Shown here: positions 22,800 to 33,859 of the stretch, piece by piece
How the letters are laid out: every line of letters begins with the position of its first letter
How positions within the stretch are numbered: the stretch's first letter is position 1
From: Lucinisca nassula
Taxonomy: Eukaryota > Mollusca > Bivalvia > Lucinida > Lucinidae
DNA: 64,000 nucleotides
Assembly: GCA_963580285.1 (NCBI GenBank)
Contig: OY757023.1
Span: 93,606,431 to 93,670,430, forward strand
Reading direction: 5' to 3'
Made by a program: the position numbers and the translations under genes
The notes under the pieces: model-generated
The model's database searches: none
What the model saw: only the letters and a program-made list of their open reading frames with translations
What the model was told of the DNA's origin: nothing

Positions 22800-23340
22800 G
22801 TCCGTCTGTAATGTCCAGCCATTGCTCCTACACTATTTCATCTAGAATCTCCAAACTTTCACAGTCTAAAGCCATATGGCTAAATACTACAGCAACATAT
22901 TCAGAATTTTGATGTGACCTCCCAGGTAGGGGGGGGGGGGGGCAACACTGCCCGAGGGGCCAAAAATCATTTTGTTCAAACATAGTCATGTTGCAGATCA
23001 AATCGAAGGTAAAATACAGCGGTGGAACATTTTTGCCCCGGGGCATATCTTTGGGTAACCGATTGTCACACACTCCCTCCTAGACTGTTTAAGCTAGAAT
23101 CTTTAAACCGTTACAGGCATTGCCCCTATAGATGAGCAATGGCGGAACATAGTCAGAATCTTGTTGTGACCCCCCCCCCACACACACAAGGGGACTGAGT
23201 GGTCTGAACCACGCCGAAGGGGTCAAAAATCTATTTTGTAGAAACATGGACATGCTGCATATCAAATCGAAGGTAATGAAGAGTAGAATATAGTGGCGCA
23301 CAAGTTTTGCCGAGGAGGCATGTTTTTGGGTCAATATGCG
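22800..23340 (+). repeat. Two diverged tandem units of about 260 bp
   Basis: The blocks TCTAGAATCT, CAAATCGAAGGTAA and GGCCAAAAAT/GGTCAAAAAT recur in the same order in 22817-23073 and 23074-23340. Poly-G (22929) or poly-C (23170) occupies the same place in each unit. Preceded by CGTCCGTCCGTACGTCCG. Not coding. Confidence 0.65.
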
Positions 23341-23361
23341 ATGGCGCGCCATCGACCTGCT

Positions 23362-24560
23362 CTAGTTGCAGTTGCAAAGAAAGTGACAGATTTATTTCAC
23401 ACCATGTGGAGAAAAGAAGTATCCCTCAAGAATTCACTGATGTGTCAATTATCTCCACATTCAAACGCAATGTGTGACAAACATATTGGCATTTGCTTGG
23501 AAGTTTCTTTCAAGAGGTTTACGTAACCGACTGAATGAACACCTTGAACAGTCAGAAAGCCAGGGTGGGTTCAGAAAAGACAGCTCTATGAAAAATTGAC
23601 AACAAGGTTTTGTTTGTTTGATTTGAGGTTTAACGTCCCCGTCAACACTGTATGGGTCATTTTGGAGACTTTCCTTCCAATTTTATGGGACTTTTTCCCG
23701 ACATTGAGATAAATGACATCTCAAGTCTTGTCGCCCAATGTGGTTTATAAGCATGGACGGTCCGACTCATACCCCTTTGCTGGGGCAGGCTAAGATCCTC
23801 TAAGCAGTTTACCAATACTTGTGTGCGGTCGGTTTCAGCTCTGTGTGGAAGCATCATGCAGCCCATCTATTTATTCAAGCCCCGACGGGCAGGGTTCACT
23901 TCACAGCAAGGTAGTTTCATTAGAAACGCCAGGAACAGAACGTGTACCTCTATGTCCATTGTTGGAACTCATCAAATCATATGATACAGTCAGTCTTGAG
24001 GGTCTTTGAAAAATTATGGTGACGATTCGTCGTCCGACCAAGTCTATAGCAATTCTAAGGCAGTTCATCGATGGTAGGCGGAAATGATGGTGAGTTTCTG
24101 ATCCATTCCCGGTGATAAATGGAGTCAAGCTTTTCAGCATAATGTTCTCTGTCATGCTCACAAATGCTTTCCAGGATGGTGACAATGGTATAACTTTTTG
24201 ATGGTGAGTTTTCTGATCCATTCCCGGTGATAAATGAAGTCAAGCTTTTCAGCATAATGTTCTCTGCCATGCTCACAAATGCTTTCAAGGATGGTGACAA
24301 TGGTATAACTTTTTGGTATCGCTTTGATGGGACGGTGCAGACAGAGGTGCTAGACGAGTTCCTCTTAGCTGACGACATGACAAAGGATTCTCCAGCAGAA
24401 GAGAATAACTACATATAACCAGTAAACTCAACTGTCTTATGAAGACGATCTAGAAGAGAAATGGACAATCTTCAGAGATAGCGTTCACTCTTCAGCAATG
24501 GATTCTCTAGGATCAGTATCTTGTAAACAAACACCAAGACGAGAATGACGAAGAAATCCA
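23362..24560 (+). pseudogene. RTE-like LINE RT fragment, split by repeat F
   Basis: Across frames: KVTDLFHTMWRKEV, LNEHLEQSESQGGFRKD, then after repeat F (23600-23900) LELIKSYDTVSLEGL, IRRPTKSIAILRQFIDGRRK, SIMFSAMLTNAFKDGDNGI and VLDEFLLADDMTKDS, where the YADDM motif has become LADDM. This order (TELFHCMWRKE-type region, AFDTV motif A, SMMFSAMLTDAF region, YADDM motif C) is that of a widespread aquatic-animal LINE RT. Motif B (QGC) is lost and about 117 bp (24096-24212, repeated at 24213-24314) are duplicated. Inactive. Confidence 0.8.
23600..23900 (+). repeat. Dispersed repeat F, copy 3
   Basis: From GTTTGATTTGAGGTTTAACG to CAAGCCCCGACGGGCAGGG. It lies inside the LINE RT fragment between FRKDSSMKN and the EQNV block, so it inserted after the LINE. 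Confidence 0.8.
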
Positions 24561-24984
24561 AGGACTCTTTAAAGAGAAACACGTCCCCCCGCCCCCCCCC
24601 CCACAAAAAAAAAAAAAAAAAACACGAAAGCACGCACGCACGCGTGCCACTCTTTCTGAATATATAATTTGAAACGTTTTAAACAATCATATCAGCCCTT
24701 TAGATGTTTGGAATCATGCCATGAAATTCGGTAAACTTTATTCGAAACTTTCAGTCGCCAGGTGGTGCAAAGTGGCCAGTAATAATTCACTTTACAATTT
24801 TCATTTTCACTTTAAAATTGTATAACATAGTTTCTGTAAGTAAAACCCAGCACCTACTGGCGACAATACAAAGGTAAAATAATGTTCCCTGAATCAGGCC
24901 CTGGGTGGGGTTTAGGGGTCAAGAATTAGATTACATCCAAGTTAAAGCTTTACTGCTTAATTATTTATAATAAAGTTACCACTG
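24561..24984. other. No recognised gene
   Basis: It starts with a C run, an A run (24604-24622) and CACGCACGCACG. The rest is unrecognised AT-rich sequence. Confidence 0.4.
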
Positions 24985-25257
24985 ATCAGTTTGTTTGTTT
25001 GATTTGGGGTTTAACGTCCCCATCACACTGTCAATGTCATTTTCGAGACGTTGCTTCCAATTTCAAGGGACTTTTACCCGACACTGAGATGAAATGACAC
25101 CTCAAGCCCTGCCGCCCAATGAAACCAATAGGGTTTACAAGCATGGACGACCGACTCGCACCGATTTGATCTACGCGGTTTACCAGTACTCGTGTGCGGG
25201 TCGGTTTCATCTCTGTGTGGAAGCATCATGCAGCCCGTCTATTTCTTCAAGCCCCAC
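24985..25257 (+). repeat. Dispersed repeat F, copy 4
   Basis: From TTGTTTGTTTGATTTGGGGT to TATTTCTTCAAGCCCC. It lacks about 25 bp seen in copy 3 (GGGCAGGCTTAGATC block). CACTGATCAGT occurs just before (24977) and just after (25256), a candidate target duplication of about 11 bp. Confidence 0.8.
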
Positions 25258-25570
25258 CACTGATCAGTATTTGTCTGTTTGGAATAAAATCATATAAAAA
25301 GCTGTTTTTAAAGACGGTTCAGGTGGTAGTGTGAAAGGCGAGAACAGGCGAGCTTTGCTGTCCTGCCAAAACTCTTGTTATCTCTTACACTCTTTCTATC
25401 TATTACTCTTACAGCGCATCGAAAGATGCTGCAGCAAACTCTCCGCATCGGCACCCCTACCACCGCGGCCATTGACAACAACCGATAGGTAAATAAATGA
25501 CAGTCACCAATGACATGTATCTTGATCCATCTCTCAAGCGATAAGGTGTTAAAAACAAGTCCGTATAACG

Positions 25571-25770
25571 AACACCCTGTAAACCCCACTTTATACAGAG
25601 AGATATGGGGATTCAGGCGTATACATTATTTATCTTCTTTTTGCTCGAAAACATAGATAGCCTATGTTTGGAGTAGGAACAAAAAGTATTAATCACAATT
25701 TTTCTTCACAAATTACAGTTCTAGAGATATGAATGTGGTGCGTACTTTGTCACAATGATGTGTTATACAT
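25571..25770 (+). mobile_element. Hairpin MITE family B-like, core deleted (A10)
   Basis: AACACCCTGTAAACCCCACT and the inner arm TTCTTTTTGCTCGAAAACAT lead directly to the opposite arm TATGTTTGGAGTAGGAAC. The hairpin is absent. The right end, with GCGTACTTTGTCACAATGATG, matches that of the copy ending at 50328. Confidence 0.65.
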
Positions 25771-25771
25771 A

Positions 25772-25932
25772 GAGGATCTTACACGAGTGTTCATGTATTA
25801 TTGAATTCATTAAACGAGTTGAGGAAAAGGGAGAAAATGCGAGGCTTTGTCGAGCATTTATCACTTTTTCTTCAACGAGTTTAATAAATTCAATAATACA
25901 TGAGCACGAATGCAAGATTCTTTTTATTATAT
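25772..25932. repeat. Palindromic MITE, family C, copy 2
   Basis: GAGGATCTTACACGAGTGTT is inverted at the end ...GCAAGATTCTTTTTATTATA. Inner CATGTATTATTGAATTCATT pairs with AATAAATTCAATAATACATG. The outer ends match those at 5-125; the middle does not. Confidence 0.75.
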
Positions 25933-26451
25933 GACATTTGAAACGCATTTTTTTTTTCACTATCGTTTTATAAAAATATCACTATTCCGCCATTAGTAAA
26001 CGCGACGTCGTTAAGGACGCCGTACATGTAACGTTACGGGGCGTATCTAACTAATTTGCATATTTAATCCACTAGTTGATTACAAAATTTATGTCATGGC
26101 GTTATTTCGTTCTCAGACGCGACGTCATATGATAAACCGAAATAAATAACTTGTCATACTGACTAATACTTAGTCATTTTATCATCAAAAACACACATTT
26201 TTGAAGACAAACTGATTAATTGTTAGTCAGTTTGACTAATTATTTCTTTCAGTGTAGTACTGTTGTACCTTGTCACAAGGGTGTGTTATAATACTGAGAT
26301 ATGATAAAATTAGAAAAAAAAAAGAAAACAGTCCGCACCTGTGGCAAGCACAGAACTTAGACACATGCACAACTATGTTCCAGATTTATTAGGACGGTCA
26401 GGATTTGTAAGCTTACTAGCACCATAGCCGAGGTCAACCACCAAGAAACCA
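25933..26451. other. No recognised feature
   Basis: AT-rich. GACTAATTATTTC-like words recur near 26160 and 26240 but define no element I can name. Confidence 0.35.
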
Positions 26452-26742
26452 TTTGTTTGATTTGAGCTTTAACGTCCCCGTCAACACTACATAGGCCATT
26501 TTGGAGACGTTGGGTCCAATTTGGTGGACTTGTATTCGACATTGAGATGAAATGACAAGCCCTGGCACCAAATGAAATCAATAGGGTTCATATACATGGA
26601 CGGTCCGACACGCACCACTTTATATGGGCAGGCTTAGATCAAGTAAGCAGTTTATCAGTACTCATGTGCGGTCGGATTACGCCATGCATGGAAGCACCAT
26701 GCAGCCTAATCTATTTCTCCAAGCCACGATGGGCGGGGCCCA
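26452..26742 (+). repeat. Dispersed repeat F, copy 5
   Basis: From TTTGTTTGATTTGAGCTTTA to CAAGCCACGATGGGCGGGGC. ACCAAGAAAC before it and ACCAGGAAAC after it (26443, 26745) may be a diverged target duplication of about 10 bp. Confidence 0.8.
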
Positions 26743-27177
26743 ACCAGGAAACTAGTATCAAAATTTTTTATCCAATGTTAAGTACATGTCTAGGTCTACA
26801 GATTTAGCAGAAAAAAAATAAATACTTCCGTAATTGAAAAAGAGACGTCCTGATATGCTTATAAAATTACCATAAGAGATATGTATGGTCATGAGTCGAG
26901 AACAGAGGGGAGGCAAAAGGATGGGGCAAACAATAATAAAAAATAAGATTTTGTTGAAGATTTAACAACTGACCCCCTGTCATGATTTCTCATCCTCTCG
27001 CATGTTCGCTATCATTAACCTACCACCCGTGGTAATATATGTTGTCAATGACATGATCGCTATTATTTGCATAATGCTTTATTTGTGTGTTGTATGGGGA
27101 AGGGCCGTAACTAATCTCGGGACAACTTGTTGTCCGACCCCTTGCTTGCAATTATAAGCAATAAATATGTTTGATCT
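26743..27177. other. No recognised feature
   Basis: No ORF or repeat I can support. Confidence 0.4.
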
Positions 27178-27342
27178 AAATAGAAGTGGAGGCAATGATC
27201 AGGAATCGATACAATCAACCTACAGCTCCCATCAGAGACACCAAAGGGAAAGAAACACAAGCATGAAACAATAGACCTGATGGAAACATCAATAGCGGAA
27301 AGACAAAAAGGACAGTTACTTTCCCACAAAATGGCCAATAGG
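27178..27342 (-). repeat. PLE 3'-tail fragment T6
   Basis: Minus-strand tail with the exact common 3' end (AAATAGAAGTGGAGGCAATG at 27178). It is cut off about 165 bp upstream at ATGGCCAATAGG. Confidence 0.8.
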
Positions 27343-27369
27343 AAGCAATTGTAAAAGCAATCCCTGAGG

Positions 27370-27471
27370 ATTGGAAAAATAAGAGCATTTAATGCATGTA
27401 CGGGGAGACCTTTTACAGCCACCACACGGCATAAACAAAACAGCTCTGATATCCAAAACAGAAGTGGGGGC
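27370..27471 (-). repeat. PLE tail end T6b plus shared 85-bp flank
   Basis: On the minus strand the tail end CCACTTCTGTTTT is followed by GATATCAGAGCTGTTTTGTT...GGTGGCTGTAAAAGGTCTCC. The same continuation follows the tail end at 42505. T6b is the rest of the tail at 29059-29100, separated by the element at 27472-29058. Confidence 0.75.
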
Positions 27472-29058
27472 AACTAGAGCTGTCAGAGGATCTGACTATA
27501 GCCCCGCTTCAGCGCTGTCAGAGAAGAAAGTTATTTAAGCTGCAGAGAAAACAGTTATGAACAAGAAATAACTGTTGAAAATTTTACATTATCTGGAAAA
27601 ACTCTAAGAGTTCTGAGCCCTTGTCCCTCATTTCAATGAGCATGATACATTACCAGAATGTCCATGTTTATACTAAATTTCATCTTCCATTTTTCAATGT
27701 TCAAAGGGTAATAACTCCTAAAGTAGGCAAATCAGAGTCAGGGTTCCTGCGCTCTGCACATGGTCTCATGGTGCTTTACACTTGTGTGAAGTGTCATGAA
27801 AATATCTCAAATGGTTTGTGAGTTATGGAGCCGACACAGTCAAAATTGCCTTTTTAAATGTTCAAAGGGCAATAACTCCTAAAGTAGGCAAACCAGAGTT
27901 ATGGTTCCTGCACTCCGCACATCATCTCAAGGTGCTTTTCATTTATTTGAAGTTTCATGAAAATATCAGAAACGGTTATGGAGCGGACATAGTTAAAATT
28001 GCCATTTTTTAATATTCAAAAGCCTATAACTGAAAAAGTAGACAATCCAGAGTTTGGGTTCCTGCGCTCTGCACACGTAATATGGTGCTTTACATTTGTG
28101 TGAAGTTTCATAAAATTATCTCAAACGGTTTTTGAGTTATCGAGCAAAGACGGCTAAAATTGATATTTTTCAATATTCAAAGGGAAATAACTCAAAAATT
28201 AGGCAATCCAGAGTTATGGTTCCTGCACTCTGCACACCATCTCATGGTGTTTAATGTTTGTGTGAAGTTTCATGAAAATATGTGAATGGGTTTTAAAGTT
28301 ATGGAGCGGACACGAAAATTGTTAACAGACACAGACAGACACACAGACAGACACAAGAAAATTCGAAAACCAGAGTTATGGTTCTTGCGCTCTGCACATT
28401 GTCTCATAGTGCTTAACATTTGTGTGAAGTTTCATGAAATTAACTCAAACGGTTTTCGAGTTATGAAGCGGACACTGTTAAAATTGCCATTTTTCAATGT
28501 TCAAAGGGCAATAACTCCAAAAATAAGCAATGCAGAGTTATGGTTCCTGCGCTCTGCACATCGTCTTATAGTGCTTAACATTTGTGTGAAGTTTCCTAAA
28601 AATATCTCAAACGGTTTTCGAGTTATGAAGTGGACACAATTAAAATTGCCATTTTTCAATGTTCAAAGGGCAATAGCTCCAAAAGTAGGCAATCCACAGT
28701 TATAATTCCTTCGCTCTGCACATTGTCTTATGGTGTTTAACATTTGTGTGAAGTTTCATGAAAATATGTTAAGCAGATACAAAGTTATGGAGCCAACACA
28801 AATTAACGGAATCACGGAATTACGGAATTACGGAATTACGGAAAATGTTCAAAGGGCAATAACTCCAAAAGTAGGCAATCCACAGTTATAATTCCTTCGC
28901 TCTGCACATTGTCTTATGGTGTTTAACATTTGTGTGAAGTTTCATGAAAATATGTTAAGCAGATACAAAGTTATGGAGCCAACACAAATTAACGGAATCA
29001 CGGAATGACAGAAGGACATGGCAAATCCAATATAGCCCCACTTTTTCAAAGCGGGGCT
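27472..29058 (+). mobile_element. Pearl/Helitron-like element carrying a 161-bp tandem array
   Basis: It starts CTAGAGCTGTCAGAGGATC and ends with a hairpin TAGCCCCACTTTTTCAAAGCGGGGCTA. It sits inside a PLE tail (left ...AGTGGGGGCAA, right CAATGATCAGGAATC), which gives the empty site and a possible 3-bp CAA repeat. The middle is about 8 units of 161 bp (GGTTCCTGCGCTCTGCACA at 27742, 27903, 28057, 28219, 28380, 28542, ...). The last two units (about 28650-28815 and 28835-29010) are nearly identical. No transposase. ORFs at 27621-28705 are array artefacts. The class is uncertain. Confidence 0.6.
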
Positions 29059-29100
29059 ACAATGATCAGGAATCGATACAATCAACCCACAGCTCCCATG

Positions 29101-29250
29101 TATTTGAGCAGAAGAAAAATAATGCATACCCCAGTAAAAACCAGTTTTTCTCTACATAAATTGGGCTTTAGTGGGTGATCATTTCACGGAATTGTTGATA
29201 TAAATGGAGGTTAACTCGGGTGTTTATTACACGTACTTGTTGACGTAATG
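29101..29250 (+). mobile_element. Hairpin MITE family B, right half (A11)
   Basis: TTGAGCAGAAGAAAAATAAT, then the ACCCCAGTAAAAACCAG... block, and the end ACTTGTTGACGTAATG. The left half and the hairpin are missing. Confidence 0.7.
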
Positions 29251-29342
29251 AATCACAAAAAACATGTCTGGGTAGCGTTTTTCTAAATACAGGAACAGCA
29301 GATAGGGGAATCCCAAGTTTAATCTTGGGATAGACATTCTGT

Positions 29343-32300
29343 TCTAAATAGAAGTGGAGGCAATGATCAGAATCGATACAATTAACCCACATCTCCCATC
29401 AGAGACACCAAAGGGAAAGAACATGAAACAACAGACCCCAATGGAAACACCAACAGCGGAAAGCCAAAAGAAAAGTTACTTTCCCACAAAATGGCCAATA
29501 TGCAATCCAAAATAAAATAATATAAGCGACACAAACACCCAAAGACAAACCATAACAAAAATAGACCGCGACAGAACAGCATTTGAATGGTCAAGGGAAA
29601 CGAATTCCTTTGGGGAGCTTAAATCGATATTACGTGGCCACAATCCTCGCCCTTACTTCCGTCGCGATTTAGACAAACGATTTGTTCAGTCCGCATGAAG
29701 GCCTCCTAGCTCATCAGTGCAACATCTCAGTGAACAAAAAATCAAAAAACCACAGAAATGAAACAACGGTGAGAACTCGACAGCAAGAAACCGCTGAAAT
29801 GCTGGAACAAAATAAACCAACAGTCAGACTCCGATGGGCCCAACCAAAGACAGAGTATCAGGCACCAACCAACGTTACATTGAATTCGATCGCTCTAATT
29901 CTCAGTAAGCCTTTCCGCTGGAAGCGTCATAGAATCTGACCCACCGGCATGCAAATAAAGAGGGAAGCAAAGTTGTCAACCGTGATTGGGTTAACCACCA
30001 TGCATTTCAGTCTGTCGTATAACATTTATGCTGAACCCAATCTTTTTATATCGAAAAATGACTTTGCGAAATTGGGTGCTGAAGTCATTGCGGTTATATA
30101 TTTTCTGAATATATATACGAAGTCACCATAAAATTCGGGTTCCGATAGACCTTGTTGCAGACGAGATTTCAGTCCAATACTCAATTTTGAGTTTATATCA
30201 GAATGACGTCTATAAAATTTAGAAAAGGCTTTGAGAAGTTTATGGTACCGATAACCCTGATTAAGACGTTTAGCCGTTAACAATTTATTACGAGTGATGA
30301 AGTCAATTACATGACTACACACTTTGGCAAATCGAATTAATTGCGAAATACAAACGCCATAGGATGGCGCATGAGGAATAGCACCATTCAAAAAAGGAAA
30401 ATTTACAATCCCAAAACAAAATCATCACGTTTATCATAAATTTTGCAAGAAGCAAACCCATCTACAATACATAGATGTAAATCCAAAAAAACGGGGCCTC
30501 AGTATCAGAAGAATTTGCTTTATTTAACTGAAGTTCCGGATGGGTGGGGGGTAAATTTGACTGATCAAACCATCGAAATATGTAGTATAAATATTTAATA
30601 GATCATCAAAATATCTGGAAGTGGAGCTAAAAGCTTCAATGATTTCAGACTGGTTTTCAGCAGAAAGGGACATCATGAAGTCTCTCTCACAACAAAACAA
30701 AAACAGATCAGCCACAAGTGGTGCGATTTTGGTACCCACGGGAATACCAACAACTTGTCTAAATAACTTTGTACCAAATCTTATGTAAATATTGTCAAGT
30801 AGAAAGGTGAGAGCTTCACACACTTTCTGACATGACCATAAAGTATACTTTTATGCTCTTCAGAATTAAAAAAAAACATTTCTTACATTACAGGCAAGGT
30901 AGAGGGAATCTTCTCTATGAAATGTCCATTTAATTAAATCATTAAGTTTTTCTTCTATAAGATTATGAGGAAGTGTTGTGTAAAGGATGGAAAATCACAA
31001 GAAGACAGACTTGAAGCATGAAAACGCCTGGCTTTCAATTGGTTTAACACTTCATTAGAATTTTTATAGGCCAAAACAGATTTCTACCTGACATTTCGAA
31101 GACTCTGTCGCAATATTTTATCACATGTTTTTTGATGTCAGTAAAACATGAAGTTAATAATTTGGAGAGTTCAATGGTGGTACAAGAGCTTGAATTTGCA
31201 ATAAACCGTGCTTTTTATGGACTTTTATGAAGTTAAGGGAACCAATATAACGTAGGGAGCTTGTTTTGGCCTTCTGTAACACAGATAGCAAACTTGGTGG
31301 CTGAATTACAAATGTTGTCATCAACTAAAGCCCTCTCTACAGCTAAAGGCTGAGGCTCATAGGCCTTAGTACCACCAAGTTCTTGCTGAAGACAGTTAAC
31401 ATAGTGAAGCCGTCAAACAACGACCACATTGTTAGCGGCCTTATCAGCTGGAGCCAAAACAAACTTTTGGATGGCCATATGGCCATTTTGTGGGAAAGTA
31501 ACTGTCCTTATGGCCTTACTTTGTTGAGGTTTCCATTATGGTCTGGTCGCTTAATGTTTGTGTTTCTTTCCCTTTGGTGTCTTTGATGGGTGGAGCAAGT
31601 TAATTGTATCGATTCCGGATCTTTGTTTTACTTCTACTTTTCATATGTAATTCTTGAATACCTGGTTTAAGGTGACGTAAAAACGTCTTTTGATTTTTAT
31701 TAGGAGGTAATAAGTGTGTATGTTGCAATAAAAGAAATGCGTTTGTTCACTAATTTCAGTATGCTAATTTCCATTCTTTAAGAGCTTTATGCTCAACATA
31801 CTCTCATTTACACCATCGATTACCAAATTCATTCAAGGCAACAGCGATTTCATCTCTATATTTATTGAAATCAATTGTAGAACGAAATCGATATTTCGGT
31901 CCTTTAGAAATTATATAAGGTATCTTAGAACCAGGAATATTTTTAAATTGCCAGTAATAATATGACCAGCAGCAGAATAGCAATACACTGAATTTTTACA
32001 ATCACCTATATCAGGCGTGTTATTGTCAATATCAAGATCAGAAACGAGTTTATCTAAATTAAAAATGATAGATCCAACAGGTTTATTGTATTTATAGCAA
32101 ATTATGGGTGATTAAAGTTTTTTTTTTAAAAATAAGCAGGAATGGATGAAATAACCGAACTGTCCCGAAGATACTAGGTTAATCTTTAAAATCCAAACCC
32201 TTATTCATGAAGGATATTTTGATGTAATGACGTTTGTGATTAATTTCAGAATCGATGGAAGGACGAAGAGCATGCTGAGTATAACCTCTAGTTAAAAGAG

Positions 32301-32790
32301 CAGCGTCGTATAACTGATTAGAACTACCGTAGAATTTATTCGCCTCGGTATCCAGAATCCGTAATACAGCAATGGGTAATGAACTTAGAAAAGCAAGCAT
32401 TGAGTGGTGTCCATGATTCAATAATATTATGGACAGTCACTTCAGTCTGGAATTGTTTATTTTAAAAGCACGTAATTTACGTTTATAATTACCTTTTTCT
32501 GGTGCCGTGCGATCTAGTTATACCCTTTCGACAGTCCAGAAGCGAGAAAATATAAAAGTCGGGAATTTAAGATATTTAACCCCCATGATAGATCTTGTCA
32601 TTGAAGTCCAGTGGAAAAGGTGTTTGTAATAATTTAATCCATTTTAATTCGGTTTCATGCCGTTTAATAATTTTAAACTTAGCTGTAGAATTTAGGTCAA
32701 AATAAATTTTTCCACTGGTTGTATAGAAATATCTTTTATAGAATGACAGGTGCGTCTGCAATGACGGTACAAGAATGTGTCAGTTTTTAG
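29343..32790 (-). pseudogene. Penelope-like retroelement copy C (Naiad-type), near full length
   Basis: Read from 32790 down. N-terminal part: ETELKWIKLLQTPFP (resembles the end of a GIY-YIG endonuclease, LQTPFPLxxN), FYIFSLLDCRKGITRS, then NHGHHSMLAFLSSLPI and LRILDTEANKFY. Middle: GPKYRFRSTIDFNKYRDEIA and APADKAANNVVVV. RT: VGIPVGTKIAPLVADL and STSRYFDDLLNIYT (catalytic YxDD as YFDD, about 30610). C-terminus: YGVCISQLIRFAKVCSHVID and RYHKLLKAFSKFYRRHSD. The 3' tail ends at 29343. Endonuclease-like sequence before RT is the permuted order reported for Naiad PLEs, common in invertebrates. Frameshifts (about 30880, 32450, 32560) make it inactive. Confidence 0.8.
31463..31641 (+). repeat. PLE tail T8 inserted in PLE copy C
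   Basis: It runs from TTTTGGATGGCCATATGGCC to the type-B end GTTTTACTTCTACTTT. It splits copy C between the ...KPGIQELHMK-like codons and YVLAPADKAA-like codons and lies on the other strand. Only 179 bp, so strongly 5'-truncated. Confidence 0.85.
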
Positions 32791-33206
32791 GCATGTAATG
32801 TAAGAAATGCGTTTTTCAAGTGTGAAGAGCATAAAAACGATACTTTATGGTCATGTCAGAAGGTGTGTGAAGCTCTCACCTTTCTACTTGACAATATTTA
32901 CATAAGGTTTGGTACTAAGTTATTTAGACAAGTTGTGGGTATTCCAATGGGTACTAATTGCGCATCACTTGTGGCTGATCTGTTTTTGTTTTGTTATGAG
33001 AGAGACTTCATGATGTCCCTTTCTGCTGAAAACCAGTCTGAAATCATTGAAGCTTTAAGCTCCACTTCTAGATATTTGGATGATTTATTAAATATTGATA
33101 ATACCTAGTTCGAGGGTTTAATCAGTCAAATTTACCCCCTAGAACTTCAGTAAAATAAAGCAAATTTTTCTGATACCGAGGCCCCGTTTTTTATTTACAT
33201 CTATTT
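32791..33206 (+). pseudogene. PLE copy A, RT part (5' segment)
   Basis: It begins ACNVRNAFFKCEEHKNDTLW and continues VGIPMGTNCASLVADLFLFC and SSTSRYLDDLLNIDNT, a typical PLE RT with YLDD. After a stop in frame, SQIYPLELQ and SDTEAPFF follow. At 33206 it is cut by the Gypsy LTR element; the frame resumes at 40615 with IVDGFVSCKIYD. The left border joins PLE copy C head to head. 5'-truncated relative to copy C: the endonuclease-like part is absent. Confidence 0.85.
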
Positions 33207-33711
33207 TGTTACGTGCCAGGCGTATCAGAAAGATAAAGCAAACAAGCCATTTGGAAAAATTTAACCTGTAGAAGTACGAAAATTAATTGTACTGAGCTCT
33301 GTTATGAAATAGCCTTGAAAGAATCTATTTTCCTTGATCCCACAGAATTCACAGTCCGAAATGAAATATAATATCCTTTTATAATCCAACACAGAATTTA
33401 GAAATAACTTTTCTTATAAACCCAAACTTAAAACTCCAAAGTCTGACTCAAATAAAAAATCAAGCTCTTTTATAGACCCTTAGAATTCTCTAGAACCTTC
33501 TAGAGGGGTGTGGACTAAGATTAGGTAATTTTCTAAAAATAATGCAAACCTGAAATTTCTGGAAGTTTTCAAAGTACTTTTCCTTGTAAACAAGTTGTTT
33601 TCAAATAAAATTAATCTCTGACTCATTTCTTTCCAGAAAGTTCTTAGCACTGTTAGGTCACCCAGTTGGGTGAAAGTGGGAATCACAAAAAATTAATTCT
33701 TATGCATAACA
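33207..33711 (-). repeat. 3' LTR (505 bp)
   Basis: On plus it reads TGTTACGTGCCAGG...TTATGCATAACA with TG...CA ends. It lacks a 27-bp block after AAAAATTTAAC present in the other LTR. Directly beyond its minus-strand start lies the purine tract at 33712-33723. Confidence 0.9.
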
Positions 33712-33723
33712 TTCCCCCTCTTC
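33712..33723 (-). promoter_or_regulatory. Polypurine tract
   Basis: On the minus strand GAAGAGGGGGAA immediately precedes the LTR start TGTTATGC. This is the usual plus-strand primer position and fixes element polarity. Confidence 0.8.
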
Positions 33724-33859
33724 GAGGAAAAGAAAGATTTATGTAATAAAGGTTTCTTTTGCTTTAAGAATAATAAAATATTGAACATAACATATAAAAT
33801 TACATGTATATACAATCCGCTTCAGTTTGAAAGACAAACACCTTCCTGACACTGCTCAA

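Noticed and set aside
27621..28705. Chain of plus ORFs with repeated residues
   Set aside because: They translate the 161-bp tandem array; units shift frame and contain stops.
27621..29000. CRISPR-like array
   Set aside because: Units are about 161 bp without short repeat/spacer alternation, and this is an animal genome.
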